Assembly (NCBI GenBank): GCA_038501625.1
Contig: JAZAYU010000010.1
Location: 6,593,380 to 6,657,379 of the forward strand
DNA: 64,000 nucleotides
Direction: 5' to 3'
Source of the DNA: Corbicula japonica
Taxonomy: Eukaryota; Mollusca; Bivalvia; Venerida; Cyrenidae
The translations under genes and the position numbers were made by a program. The notes beneath the pieces are model-generated. The model was given only the letters and a program-made list of their open reading frames with translations. It had not been told where the DNA came from and did not search any database. Positions 44,001 to 49,009 of this stretch are shown here, one piece after another. Position 1 is the stretch's first letter; each line of letters starts with the position of its first letter.

Positions 44001-46383
44001 CATTTATGAATTCACCTAACATTCTCATTTAGATCTGTTACATGGCTTATGTTAAAACAAATGGTTAAAAATAGTTTTCAAGATTTTCATTGTCAAGATA
44101 CATAAAATGCTCTTAAAATTGCAATTAATAGGAAAAGCGTGTGAATCTAGATGTTTACTATGATGACTGATTAACCCTGTCCTCTATATATATGCCTTTT
44201 AGGCGCGTGAGAACAGTGCCTTCTGATCAGGATCTGCACTGTTCTCTTTATAATTTATTAGGTTATTTCTCATTTTCTAACCAAAAAGAGAACAGTGCAG
44301 ATCCTGATCAGATGGCATGGATGTGTCAGTTGATCTGGATCTACAGTGTTTGCACATGCAATATAAGATGTAAAAATTTATATATAACATATATAAATAA
44401 CATGAATAAATTTATAATATAGAGAGAGGAAAGAGTTAATCTAGATGTATACTGATTATTAACCCTTTCCTGTATAGATACACCTTTACTGCTAGGGCGA
44501 ACAGTTTAGATCCAGATCAGCCGGCACATCCGTGCCATCTGATCAGGATCTAAACTGTTCGCTTTTTTATTCATTAGGTTATTTCTGACAAAAATGTGAC
44601 CTGTGCAGATCCTGATCAGACAGCATGGATGTGCCGGCTGATCTGGATCTACACTTGTTGCACATGCGTAAAAAATGTGTATATATCAAGGAAAGGGTTA
44701 AGAAAAGGTGGGACAACAAATATGTCACACTCACCAGGGGACTCGTGGTCATCTTCTTGCTTAAGCTCTGTGCTATCTGTAAGCTCATGTTTGATATGAA
44801 GAATTTGATCATTGCTGTTGTCACCGATCTCGTGCTCAGCCAGCGACGGGTCATCTGTAGGGGATTTAACCTTGATCCCCTCTTGAAGGACTTCAAAGTG
44901 GCCAAGCTGGCTATCTGCGCTGGTCCCTGTAACATCACAATATTGTCTGATGGTCTGTTGTTTGAACCTAGTTCTAGTGATTTACCCTACCAAGCTTTGT
45001 GGGCCAGTTCCCTACAAGGGATTTACAAGTTCTTACATGTAATTCACATTCACACCTGTATTCAAAACAACAGGTATATGTAAAGTGTTATCTTGTCACA
45101 TAGTAGTGGTCATTGTATTTTGTATTTGTTAAAACTGGTGGCATGTCCCTGGTGATATTTTGTTCCTACTCAAAATTTCTTAATAATCATGTATTTTTTC
45201 CTAAACTTTGCTTTAAATCATGTTTTTTTCATTACCATTAAGAAGCTCTCGTGAACATGATAAACTTCACAGTATCAAGGAGCATTCATGGACATGATAA
45301 ACTTCACATTATCAAGGAGCATTCATGAACATGATAAACTTCACACTATCAAGGAGCATTCATGAACATGATAAACTTCACACTATCAAGGAGCATTCAT
45401 GAACACGATAAACTTCACACTATCAAGGAGCATTCATGAACATGATAAACTTCACACTATCAAGGAGCATTCATGAACATGATAAACTTCACAGTATCAA
45501 GGAGCATTCATGAACATGATAAACTTCACAGTATCAAGGAGCATTCATGAACATGATAAACTTCACACTATCAAAGAGCATTCATGAACATGATAAACTT
45601 CACAGTATCAAGGAGCATTCATGAACATGATAAACTTCACAGTATCAAGGAGCGTTCATGAACATGATAAATTTCAAAGTATTAAGGAGCATTCCTGAAC
45701 ATGATAAACTTCACAGTATCAAGGACATTCATGCACATAATAAAATTCACAGTATCAAGGAGCAATTAATTTATGAACATGATAAACTTCACAGTATCAA
45801 TGAGCATTTATGCACATGATTTAATTCACAGTATTGAGGAGACACCATGATAATGACAGACTTCAGTGTTGAGGATCCCTCATGAACATGTCAACACTGT
45901 TGAGGTCCCCTCATGAACAGGGCAAACTTCAGATTATCAAAAAAAGCGCTCATGAATTTGTCAGTCTTCATAGTATGAAGCAGCCCTAATGAATATGTCA
46001 AACTTTACAGCTTCAAGAAGCCATCGGGAGCATGAAGACCCCATTGTATCAAGGTGATCTGATGACTGTATTCACTGGTCAACTCTTGGTTAGAAATAAA
46101 CAGCATTAGTCCTGATCAGAAGGCACAGATGTGCAGGCTGATGTAGATCTACACTGTTTACCCGCAGGATAACAGCCATATCCCATGGAGTAAAGATATC
46201 AAGCTTTCTTTACTGATCTTTCCATTTGAACAGTTAAGTATTGTAAGCCTACAGTTTACACTTACATAAGCTAACTGTTTCTGTTCCATCACCAACACCT
46301 GGGTCATGTTTTTCTTCCCTCTCTTCTAAACTTATCATGATATTTTGAACATGTTCACTGTCACCCTGCAAGGCCTCATCCAT
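13897..46383 (-). CDS. ZNF143: ZNF143/ZNF76 (Staf)-like zinc-finger transcription factor (whole gene, 15 coding exons)
   Basis: Joining 15 minus-strand exons with GT/AG borders and matching phases gives 2,247 nt (748 residues plus stop). Residues 1-163 are acidic. Three copies of the family's N-terminal activation repeat (L-x-DG-x-TA) fall near residues 191-205, 215-229 and 274-288. Seven C2H2 fingers run from C376 to H577, with TG-E/D-K/R-P linkers, in the order and near-identical sequence of vertebrate ZNF143. A 171-residue tail follows. Known family role: a nuclear factor that binds the SBS/SPH element in snRNA, tRNA-Sec and many housekeeping promoters, recruits pol II and pol III machinery and anchors promoter loops. 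Invertebrates usually have one gene where vertebrates have ZNF143 and ZNF76. Length exceeds human ZNF143 (638 aa as I recall), mostly in the N-terminus. Introns total about 30 kb and are packed with transposons. Confidence 0.93.
14452..14616 (-). CDS. ZNF143: ZNF143-like exon 15
   Basis: Residues 635-689 (55 codons), phase 0 at both ends. Acceptor TTGTTCTAG, donor CAG|GTAAATTC. Contains [13 protein letters not shown], like the hydrophobic 'VTLISQDGTQ' repeats in the C-terminal half of vertebrate ZNF143, and ends DPAQLEALQ. Confidence 0.85.
14672..14905. mobile_element. TTAA MITE, old diverged copy
   Basis: TTAACCCTCTACTT start and a weak TTAA end. Diverged arms (CCAGTGTAGTTCTAGATCAG, GATGTGCTAGCTAATCTG) are in the family order. 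It lies in intron 14. Confidence 0.6.
15096..15211 (-). CDS. ZNF143: ZNF143-like exon 14
   Basis: Residues 596-634. The acceptor is TGTTTCAG before CAGATGG; the donor is CAT|GTAATA, weaker than average. Encodes [15 protein letters not shown], a basic patch just after the fingers, then an acidic stretch. Splits codon 596 with exon 13. Confidence 0.8.
15309..15552 (+). mobile_element. TTAA MITE, near full-length
   Basis: A 244-bp copy that shows the family architecture well. The left arm is a hairpin (CCAGTGTAGATCC paired with GGATCTGCACTG around GCCGGCAC/GTGCTGTC-type bases). Then comes a linker with TCAGAAATAACC. The right arm is a hairpin (CAGTTTAGATCC paired with GATCTAAACTG). Confidence 0.85.
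15690..15875 (+). mobile_element. TTAA MITE abutting the exon 13 donor
   Basis: The right end, TCTATGGAGTAATGGGTTAA, stops at 15875, seven bases from exon 13 of the ZNF143-like gene. The left end is decayed (CTGGAGTATAAGGCATTTTA). Confidence 0.8.
15883..16110 (-). CDS. ZNF143: ZNF143-like exon 13 (fingers 6 and 7)
   Basis: Residues 520-595. Finger 6 has C526, C531, H544, H548; finger 7 has C556, C559 and H572, H577 (the CxxC and HxxxxH spacing typical of this family's last finger). Segments such as [20 protein letters not shown] are nearly identical to vertebrate ZNF143. Acceptor CATTGTAG; donor AAG|GTAGACT, beyond which a TTAA MITE begins at once. Confidence 0.95.
16222..16371. mobile_element. 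CCAAT-palindrome MITE, copy 4
   Basis: A palindrome with GGTTATAAAACTGAGCATGG at the left, GGCTGAAATGGTGACCAG at the centre, and a right end carrying a short duplication (TATAACCTGCAG twice). It sits between fragments of a TTAA MITE (CCAGTGTAGATACAGAT before, CTGATCTACACTGG after), so it probably inserted into one. Confidence 0.75.
16497..17735. mobile_element. Pearl/HINE-like element A with ~145-bp tandem array
   Basis: The 5' end has a perfect 6-bp hairpin, ATCACT-GAA-AGTGAT (16508-16522), then ATACCCTCACA. The 3' end is a long hairpin, TATACCCCC...AAAC-TTC-GTTT...GGGGGTATA (17703-17734). Between are about seven tandem units of 106-155 bp with AACAGTGACCTTGACC and CACAGGCCCCAAAGTC. Next to the 3' hairpin is a GACCG/CGAC-rich stretch. 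This is the organisation of bivalve 'pearl' elements (non-autonomous Helentrons). No ORF. Confidence 0.7.
17762..18005. mobile_element. TTAA MITE, diverged, 28 bp from exon 12
   Basis: TTAACCTGATACTCCATG and CCATGAATTAATGCGTTAA ends, with GTAGATCAGCTGG and GATCCTGATCAG arms. It ends 28 bp from the exon 12 donor. Confidence 0.7.
18034..18213 (-). CDS. ZNF143: ZNF143-like exon 12 (fingers 4 and 5)
   Basis: Residues 460-519. Finger 4 begins [12 protein letters not shown] and carries TTSNIRKVH; finger 5 begins [12 protein letters not shown] and carries SATNYKNH. Both have C-x4-C-x12-H-x3-H. Acceptor TTATTATAG; donor ACTG|GTGGGT, phase 1 at both ends. These are the most conserved fingers of the Staf family. 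Confidence 0.95.
18885..18995. mobile_element. CCAAT-palindrome MITE, decayed
   Basis: Recognisable blocks CAAGTCTCAAATCTCA, TCAGATGCTTGAGA and GCCAATCAGATCCTTGAG. Confidence 0.5.
19049..19268 (+). mobile_element. TTAA MITE
   Basis: A 220-bp copy with TTAACCCTTTCCTTGATATA and CAGGAAAGGGTTAA ends; the left arm is partly deleted, the right arm is a perfect hairpin. Confidence 0.85.
19503..21184. mobile_element. Pearl/HINE-like element B with ~170-bp tandem array and doubled 3' end
   Basis: The 5' end AAACAAGAAAATCT is followed by a perfect hairpin GTGAGC-TCAT-GCTCAC and then TACCCCCGC. Eight tandem units of about 166-192 bp follow, with core AGCAAGGAGCATAAAATCGC and CACCATATGGGACTATAGGA. Then comes a GGAC/GCAC microsatellite. 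The 3' terminus is present twice: hairpin TATACCCCC..CTTC-TTC-GAAG..GGGGGTA at 21102-21131, then again at 21153-21184. No coding potential. Confidence 0.75.
21495..21696 (-). CDS. ZNF143: ZNF143-like exon 11 (end of finger 1, fingers 2 and 3)
   Basis: Residues 393-459. It starts with V-H394-E-R-S-H398, which closes finger 1 from exon 10. Finger 2 ([19 protein letters not shown]) and finger 3 ([19 protein letters not shown]) follow, with TGDRP and TGEKP linkers. Acceptor TAATTTTAG; donor ACAG|GTGAGG, phase 1 out. Confidence 0.95.
22003..22242. mobile_element. TTAA MITE, diverged
   Basis: CAACCCTTTACTCCATATAT and GTAAGAGGTTAA ends; arms GTGTAGATCCAGAT and GATCTAGATCTACACT are recognisable. Confidence 0.65.
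22385..22560. repeat. Dispersed inverted repeat, also at 10.7 kb
   Basis: Purine-rich GAGAAGTTTTGGAAG and AACTTCTCTCTTGGCTCAG blocks are roughly inverted around 22460. The right end (TCCCTCTAAGCCATTCC) is the inverse of AATGGCTTAGAGGG at 10708. Probably an unclassified MITE. Confidence 0.5.
22619..22723 (-). CDS. ZNF143: ZNF143-like exon 10 (start of finger 1)
   Basis: Residues 358-392, phase 0 at both ends. [10 protein letters not shown] resembles the 'ALEQYAAKV' segment before the fingers in ZNF143, then EKAYKC, with finger 1 cysteines C376 and C381 and YYTTLHHLK. Donor AAG|GTAGGC, acceptor TCTTTATAG. Confidence 0.93.
22858..24340 (+). mobile_element. TTAA MITE split by a hAT-like insertion
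   Basis: The left end ATAACCCTTTCCTCCATATA is at 22857-22879. The rest of the MITE resumes at 24128 with ATATATACAAATATTTACGC and runs to CTATGGAG near 24336. The gap is exactly the hAT-like element at 22880-24127. Confidence 0.8.
22880..24127. mobile_element. hAT-like non-autonomous element, 1,248 bp, 8-bp target duplication
   Basis: Termini TAGGGATG and CATCCCTA, flanked on both sides by the perfect 8-bp direct repeat ATATATAC (22872-22879 and 24128-24135). An 8-bp duplication with TAGGGATG-type ends is characteristic of hAT elements. Subterminal regions carry many TTCGAA/GAACGTTCGAA motifs, as hAT transposase sites often do. Interior frames are short; no transposase seen. It disrupts a TTAA MITE, so it is younger than that copy. 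Confidence 0.85.
24420..24776. mobile_element. MITE with perfect 19-bp TIRs
   Basis: TGCCAGAAGGGCTCATCAG at 24420-24438 and its exact inverse at 24758-24776. The 357-bp interior is AT-rich and non-coding. Related ends occur just outside (GCCAAAAGGACTCAT at 24391) and at 28250-28521. No clear target duplication. Confidence 0.75.
25525..26560. repeat. 1-kb strand-pure (GTT/GGT)n array
   Basis: More than 1,000 bases almost wholly G and T on the plus strand, mixing GTT and GGT triplets with rare interruptions (CTGTGCTAG near 25796). Lacking stop triplets, it keeps several frames open on both strands, up to 404 codons as a T/N-rich frame on the minus strand. These are composition artefacts, not genes. 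Confidence 0.95.
26580..26690. repeat. Pentamer array GTGGT/GTAGT
   Basis: GTGGT units change progressively to GTAGT and then TATAG, adjoining the G/T array. They end in a C-rich CACCCACCCACCCC. Confidence 0.9.
26940..28110. repeat. ~175-bp tandem array in element C
   Basis: About seven units with core GAGTTATGGTTCTTGGCATA, CAAACTTTAACCTGAAATTC and AAAAAGGGCCATAATTTG. Repeated short minus-strand frames reflect the array. Confidence 0.9.
28250..28521. mobile_element. Fragments related to the 24420 MITE
   Basis: GATGAGCCCTTCTGGC at 28255, GCTAAAAGGACTCATCAAC at 28312 and GAGTCCTTTTGGCAT at 28505 match the 24420 termini. Element C (25245-28196) lies between the two clusters. Confidence 0.5.
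28645..28790. mobile_element. TTAA MITE, decayed
   Basis: GACCAGTGTAGATCCAAATC and GCTATTTCTGACCAGGAAGC blocks; termini lost. Confidence 0.55.
29215..29285. mobile_element. CCAAT-palindrome MITE, half copy
   Basis: CATCTGATTGGCTGAAATG and AGTTATAACCTTGGGGC remain; the other arm is missing. Confidence 0.5.
29575..29619 (-). CDS. ZNF143: ZNF143-like exon 9 (45-nt microexon)
   Basis: Residues 343-357, [15 protein letters not shown]. Acceptor ATCTTTTACAG, donor GTG|GTAAGCC, phase 0 at both ends. Being a multiple of 3 it could be skipped without frameshift. It lies isolated in a 14-kb gap between exons 8 and 10. Support is splice sites plus frame only; no clear counterpart is recalled, so it may be alternative or spurious. 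Confidence 0.6.
29640..33430. other. Intron 8 stretch with a recurrent 15-bp motif
   Basis: AT-rich, with one decayed TTAA MITE (31805-32037) and no coding exon seen. GTTACACTTGTGACA or a close variant occurs at 30517, 30873, 31239, 32406 (inverted), 32758, 32923 and 33316. What surrounds the motif is not otherwise repeated, as far as I can see. Confidence 0.6.
31805..32037 (-). mobile_element. TTAA MITE
   Basis: TTAAATCCTTTCCTTCACAG and ATGGAGGAGTGGGTTAA ends with both arms partly preserved. Confidence 0.75.
33444..34943. mobile_element. 1.5-kb TIR element, tandem copy 1
   Basis: Ends TACGCCTTTCCAATAA and TTATTGGAAAGGCGT form an inverted repeat of about 16 bp, next to TA, as for TA-target elements. 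The interior has no long ORF, so it is non-autonomous. A second copy follows at once. About six substitutions separate the two over 1,500 bp. Confidence 0.8.
34946..36446. mobile_element. 1.5-kb TIR element, tandem copy 2
   Basis: The same element, head to tail with copy 1. Only TA separates them, and one A is lost from the end of copy 1. It ends TTATTGGAAAGGCGTA, then TA. Differences seen by eye include CAGATATC/CAGAGATC, GTGTTCTC/GTGTCCTC, GTTACCGG/GTTTCCGG and GTCAACAG/GTCTACAG. Confidence 0.8.
36645..36904. mobile_element. TTAA MITE with internal 34-bp duplication
   Basis: TATAACCCTTTCCTCCATTA and GGAAAGGGTTAA ends. The linker segment AGGTGGTTTGTGACCAAAAA is present twice in tandem. It ends 41 bp from the exon 8 donor. 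Confidence 0.8.
36946..37157 (-). CDS. ZNF143: ZNF143-like exon 8
   Basis: Residues 272-342. It starts [16 protein letters not shown], the third copy of the activation repeat. A Gln/Gly stretch (ATQQQPGGG) and a hydroxyl-rich segment follow. Acceptor ATTTTTAAG, donor GAG|GTTAGA; phase 1 in, 0 out. Confidence 0.88.
37231..37396 (-). mobile_element. TTAA MITE, left arm deleted
   Basis: TTAACCCTTTCCTGTATATG runs straight into GCCGTCTGATCAGGATC. The right arm is present and ends CACTGGTCGCACATTCG; the terminal TTAA is lost. Confidence 0.7.
37400..37889. mobile_element. Pearl/HINE-like element D, short
   Basis: 5' AAACAAGAT, a perfect hairpin GTTTTT-TGTG-AAAAAC and ATGTCTCCCCCC. About three units of about 145 bp follow (TGACCTTGACCTTTGA, CCCCAAAATCAATAGG). 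The 3' end is GACGGACAGGGC then a G run and AAGACATA, the inverse of the 5' subterminal repeat; the final hairpin is decayed. Confidence 0.7.
38075..38181. mobile_element. CCAAT-palindrome MITE, diverged, 15 bp from exon 7
   Basis: TGAGATTGGTGATCAGTCTC and AAATCTGAGACTGGTTTCC flank a diverged centre. It ends 15 bp from the exon 7 donor. Confidence 0.55.
38197..38310 (-). CDS. ZNF143: ZNF143-like exon 7
   Basis: Residues 234-271, e.g. [14 protein letters not shown]. Acceptor TTATTTTTCAG, donor AAG|GTTAGT, phase 1 at both ends. No repeat or domain is recognised in this piece; its place is fixed by phase and splice sites. Confidence 0.82.
38346..38505. mobile_element. TTAA MITE, 3'-truncated
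   Basis: TTAACCTTTCCTCCATATTA start, left arm and linker, then loss of the right arm after AAAAAGCAAACAGTGCA. Confidence 0.65.
38583..38793 (-). mobile_element. TTAA MITE
   Basis: GTAACCCTTTCCTCCATAG and ATATATGGAGGAAAGGGTTAA-type ends; left arm shortened. Confidence 0.8.
38974..39054 (-). CDS. ZNF143: ZNF143-like exon 6
   Basis: Residues 207-233, with [17 protein letters not shown], the second activation repeat (compare vertebrate 'IDGQVIQLEDGSAAYVQ'). Acceptor TTTGTACTGCAG, donor T|GTAAGTAA, phase 1 at both ends. The pyrimidine tract of its acceptor lies against the end of pearl-like element E. Confidence 0.9.
39063..40814. mobile_element. Pearl/HINE-like element E with ~170-bp tandem array
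   Basis: 5' AAACAAGA, hairpin GCTGTC-AGAGAA-GACAGC, then GCTCGACTATTCGAA. About ten units follow with ATGGGTCTTGTTGGTAATGA and AAGGGGCATAACTTG. The 3' hairpin ATTC-TTC-GAAT with GTCGAGCTA ends at 40814. Termini are shared with element C (25245), but the tandem units and the 5' stem differ. Confidence 0.75.
41338..41564 (+). mobile_element. TTAA MITE
   Basis: TTAACCCTTTCTCCATATAT and ATGGAGGAAAGGGTTTA ends; good arms. Confidence 0.85.
41585..42035. mobile_element. Older TTAA MITE interrupted by a younger copy
   Basis: Decayed family sequence (GTAGATCTGTATGGTCTG at 41660; ATAGATCCAGATTAGACTG and GCACTGGTCGAACACG after 41960) flanks the well-preserved copy at 41697-41938, so one family member sits inside another. 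Confidence 0.6.
41697..41938 (+). mobile_element. TTAA MITE, young copy inside an older copy
   Basis: A 242-bp copy with TTAACCCTTTCCTGTATAG and CAGGAAAGGGTTAG ends and two near-perfect hairpin arms. Confidence 0.85.
42071..42200 (-). CDS. ZNF143: ZNF143-like exon 5
   Basis: Residues 164-206, ending [17 protein letters not shown], the first activation repeat (vertebrate 'LQAVTLADGSTAYIQH'). Acceptor TTACTTTTCAG, donor TCTG|GTTAGT; phase 0 in, 1 out. Confidence 0.92.
42480..42835. repeat. ~50-bp direct repeat flanking a TTAA MITE
   Basis: TTGTCAGTTTGAAAGGCATA followed by TTTACATATTC-type sequence occurs just left (42485) and just right (42784) of the MITE at 42531-42773, far longer than a transposon target duplication. 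Confidence 0.75.
42531..42773 (+). mobile_element. TTAA MITE between direct repeats
   Basis: TTCAACCCTTTCCTTCACAT and ATGGAGGAAAGGGATAA ends; both TTAA tetramers are mutated; arms well preserved. Confidence 0.8.
43053..43282. mobile_element. TTAA MITE, diverged, next to the exon 4 donor
   Basis: GTGTAGATCCAGATCAGCC and GGTTATTTTTAATCAAGATG, then CCCATGCAATAAGGGTGTATC. Family homology fades within about 12 bp of the exon 4 donor. Confidence 0.7.
43293..43471 (-). CDS. ZNF143: ZNF143-like exon 4
   Basis: Residues 104-163, acidic and Gly-rich ([28 protein letters not shown]). Acceptor CTCTCCACTTCAG, donor GATGAG|GTATTT; phase 1 in, 0 out. MITEs bracket it on both sides (43053-43282 and 43494-43740). 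Its 179-nt length is not a multiple of 3, so skipping would shift frame. Confidence 0.85.
43494..43740. mobile_element. TTAA MITE, 22 bp upstream of exon 4
   Basis: TTAAAAACCATTTACTCCAT and GGGGGAAAAGGTTAA ends; arms GTAGATCCAGATCAT and GTAGATCCTGATCAG. On the gene strand it ends 22 bp before the exon 4 acceptor. Confidence 0.75.
44171..44439 (-). mobile_element. TTAA MITE with AT insertion
   Basis: TTAACCCTGTCCTCTATATA and GAGAGAGGAAAGAGTTAA ends; the right side carries an extra AT-rich segment (44368-44420). Confidence 0.75.
44459..44701 (-). mobile_element. TTAA MITE, near full-length, 33 bp from exon 3
   Basis: TTAACCCTTTCCTGTATAG and CAAGGAAAGGGTTAA ends. The left arm uses GTTTAG/CTAAAC and the right arm GTGCAG/CTACAC pairing, the reverse of the 15309 copy. 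Confidence 0.85.
44735..44926 (-). CDS. ZNF143: ZNF143-like exon 3
   Basis: Residues 40-103. Acceptor GATGTTACAG, donor CCTG|GTGAGT, phase 1 at both ends. Strongly acidic; contains two sumoylation-like psi-K-x-E sites, IKHE and LKQE, in the last third. A 152-codon plus-strand frame across this exon is its shadow. Confidence 0.85.
45250..46030. repeat. 37-bp satellite
   Basis: About 13 clean units (GAACATGATAAACTTCACAG then TATCAAGGAGCATTCAT) to about 45740, then progressively decayed units with deletions to about 46030. It lies in intron 2. Confidence 0.95.
46050..46198. mobile_element. TTAA MITE, decayed
   Basis: GGTTAGAAATAAACAGC and GTCCTGATCAGAAGGCAC remain, with a CCCATGGAGTAAAG-type right end. 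Confidence 0.55.
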
Positions 46384-46437
46384 GGTCCGAGGAATATACC
46401 ACTGACAATACTATCACACCACAGTACCACAGAACAC
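46266..46437 (-). CDS. ZNF143: ZNF143-like exon 2 (start codon)
   Basis: An acceptor TGTATTGCAG at 46438 opens this exon. 54 nt of 5'UTR precede ATG at 46383-46381 (context GGACCATGG, a good match to the animal start consensus). It encodes residues 1-39, beginning [13 protein letters not shown]; donor TTAT|GTAAGT, phase 1. An in-frame TGA lies upstream of the ATG in this exon, which supports the start. Confidence 0.85.
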
Positions 46438-46557
46438 CTGCAATACAATATGTAGATGGATGTGTGGTAACTGTCATCCTGGCCATGGTCCTGATACTAC
46501 ATGTATCACATGGCATCACTAAACCCCTGAAACATATTTACAATATATACAAAGGAA

Positions 46558-46751
46558 GGGCTTTTTTCCTTCTGTAGCAGGGGCAATTCATGGGCGCCTT
46601 CCCCTCAGAAAATTTCTTTAAAATCATGCAGTTTTCCCCAAAAAGTAACTTAACATCAGGTTTTTCCATTCCCCTTTAGAGAAGAAATCACTCTATTTTC
46701 CCCAAAATTATAGGGTATGCGCCTCTTCCCCAGGCAGTGAAAAAAAAGCCC
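46558..46751. mobile_element. MITE with GGGCTTTTTT ends
   Basis: GGGCTTTTTTCC at the left and GAAAAAAAAGCCC at the right; the interior has repeated TTTTCCCC blocks. Non-coding; no clear target duplication. Confidence 0.55.
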
Positions 46752-47170
46752 TGCCTTAAAGGTATTCTAAATATTCCAAGTATATATCATGAACAATGAG
46801 GGTGGAATATGTGATTTTACCTTGAATTTCAGTGTATGTAAAACCCCTGGAACTTATCAATATTAAGACTCTGATGGCATTAGCAAAAAGATTTGTTAAA
46901 CTTTTGAAGAAATATAAACAAATGGCAAAGTTATAGCCAACATTAAGTTTTCATGGCAAAATTCAAGAATGAAAAGGGGCATAACTCTGTCAAATGTGAC
47001 ATTGAGTCAATAACCTTAGGAATTAAGCTTTTTCATCACTGTGTTGTCGTAAGCAATATAATTGGGAAGTATGATGAAGCATTTGTAACGAGCATTTATA
47101 TGTTTTCATGACGAAATCCAAGAGCAAAAAGAGGCATAACCTCATCAATGTGACCTTAACTTTTGATTTT

Positions 47171-47703
47171 CAGCAGTTTTTTTTTTCCTTCTTTAACTAC
47201 CTCCCCAAAGGGGTACCATTTCCAAAGCTGACAGGACTCTTCCTAATTCAAACACAGGACCTTTTCCAATCCTCAAAACTACTTTTCGCAACAACAAACT
47301 GTGCTGTTTCCCTATTGACAAGAGAGTTTTTCGCAAGAAATGTTGTACAGCGTAAACAAACCGTACAGTACAAACAGGAGTAACTCTTATCATCGATCCG
47401 GTTTGACTCTTACTCAGTCATAATCAATAAAGTACAGACATGTGTATAGACAGGCAGTCATTGGATTGGCAGTAACTTAATTCTGGCATAACATTCACAT
47501 CGCTAAAGGCTTTCCTGTTAAGGAACCAGACCTTATGATTCTTTGTGAAGCTGAATCCCCTAGTGTGAATTTACATGAATTATGAAAAATCCCAAATGCG
47601 CCTATTTTGCGACGTATTTTTTCCCAATTTCAAGATTTGCGATGCGAAAATTTCCCAATTGTAGGGGGAGGGGACCCTTTCCCCATTGGGGAAAAAAACG
47701 CTG
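47171..47703. mobile_element. Possible hAT-like element (CAGC...GCTG ends)
   Basis: CAGCAGTTTTTTTTTTCC at the left and GGGGAAAAAAACGCTG at the right, with ATTTT on both outer sides. Inner CCCCAAAGGGG and CCCCATTGGGG blocks mirror each other. No transposase frame. Confidence 0.45.
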
Positions 47704-48475
47704 ATTTTAGCTTCATAATGACTGCGAGGTCATGAGCAACTTTGGATGTTTGATGAAGAAATTCTCTGAAATGGCTAACTTATGCCCAACGTACAGACAA
47801 GGTGGACAAAGCTGTATTTCGGAATCCTATCTTGTTTTTTGTTTGAAAGGGTGATGAAAAAAGATGCTGTTTGGCATGAAGTGATCGTAATTTCAATATG
47901 TTTTGAAAAGTTGGGGTCAATTGACCTGTGCTGAGAATTTTGAAGGGGTCACAAATTACTTTACCTTCATTTTAATTTTATATGGGCAAATAAATATTAA
48001 ACACAATGTTTATTTAATTTCTTGTTGCTCGCAAAATTTTACCACTATTCCTTATTTTTCATCATTCATGAATGCATCAAAATGACCCGAATTTCAGAAT
48101 TATGTTAACAGAATTGGATACTTTAACATAGATGGTGAATTCTCTCTAATTATGTATAAGTCAATGTTATCTTAAGTTAATTCGTGTTTGTTAGTGGGGA
48201 TGTTTCACGCGATGAGAATACAGAAGAGGATAAAACGAAAGTGAAAGTAAAATGTCATTCGGTCCGACCTCGTCTTGCGCACAGGCAAACATTCGGTAGC
48301 CATTTTGAATTGATCTGAAACCTGTTGGCACACTATTTGATTGAATACATAGTTTTCCTTCTCTTTTGACGAACAATAACTGTACATATAAACCGCAGAA
48401 ACAATTCTTTAGAAAAATATCAAAGAGGGACATCTTTCTGTTCCATCAGCAACAGAGAACACTGGGAAAACTTAC

Positions 48476-48545
48476 CCAAAAATCCCTTGCTCGGACCGCC
48501 ATGCAACGCGAATGTCAATTTTGGGAACCAGTAAGCTTGTTATAT
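48476..48545 (-). promoter_or_regulatory. ZNF143: Proposed non-coding exon 1 and promoter of the ZNF143-like gene
   Basis: On the minus strand, a CpG-bearing block with GCATGGCGGTC (a YY1-like ATGGCGG motif, often just downstream of start sites in TATA-less promoters) leads to a strong donor TTTGG|GTAAGT at 48475. Joined to exon 2 it creates a 15-codon upstream ORF from ATG 48502, ending at TGA before the main ATG. A second YY1-like AAAATGGCTAC lies at 48295-48307. The start site is not defined; inference. Confidence 0.5.
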
Positions 48546-49009
48546 GTTAAGCCTATTGGAGCCAGTAACCGACAGTCGGTCATGCAAATAGTTTGGTTCC
48601 CTACCAGATAATTGGAAACCAAACTGTAATACCGCATACGTCTGCAGATTTAGCGCAATTCAATAGTTGTGTTAACCTGCACGCTGTATTCGTCATATAT
48701 GCAGGTTTATTTAGTACTTATATAATAAATTCAGATGAAATATTTTTTATAAGAACAATAAAAATAGTGTGAAACATATTTGTATTTTTTTATAAGTTCA
48801 ACTGTTAAACATTTAAAGTGAACTAAGGACACGCCTCGGTTTTATTCATATTTGAAAATTTAGACTATGGTTTAGCTTTCGCAAGTTTGCATCATATTGT
48901 AATTATACAAGACAGTTAATGTATTTCTTATAACCACAGCCATTTATGTTAGTTTTTGTTGTGGTGTTTTTGTCGTTGTTGTTGTTTTATAAGAAATACT
49001 TATCTTTTG

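Noticed and set aside
44625..45083. 152-codon plus-strand ORF
   Set aside because: It overlaps exon 3 of the ZNF143-like gene on the opposite strand and a MITE, and resembles nothing known.
48366..48611. Divergent plus-strand gene sharing the ZNF143 promoter
   Set aside because: The 81-codon frame has no recognisable domain and overlaps the proposed exon 1; no downstream exons could be found.
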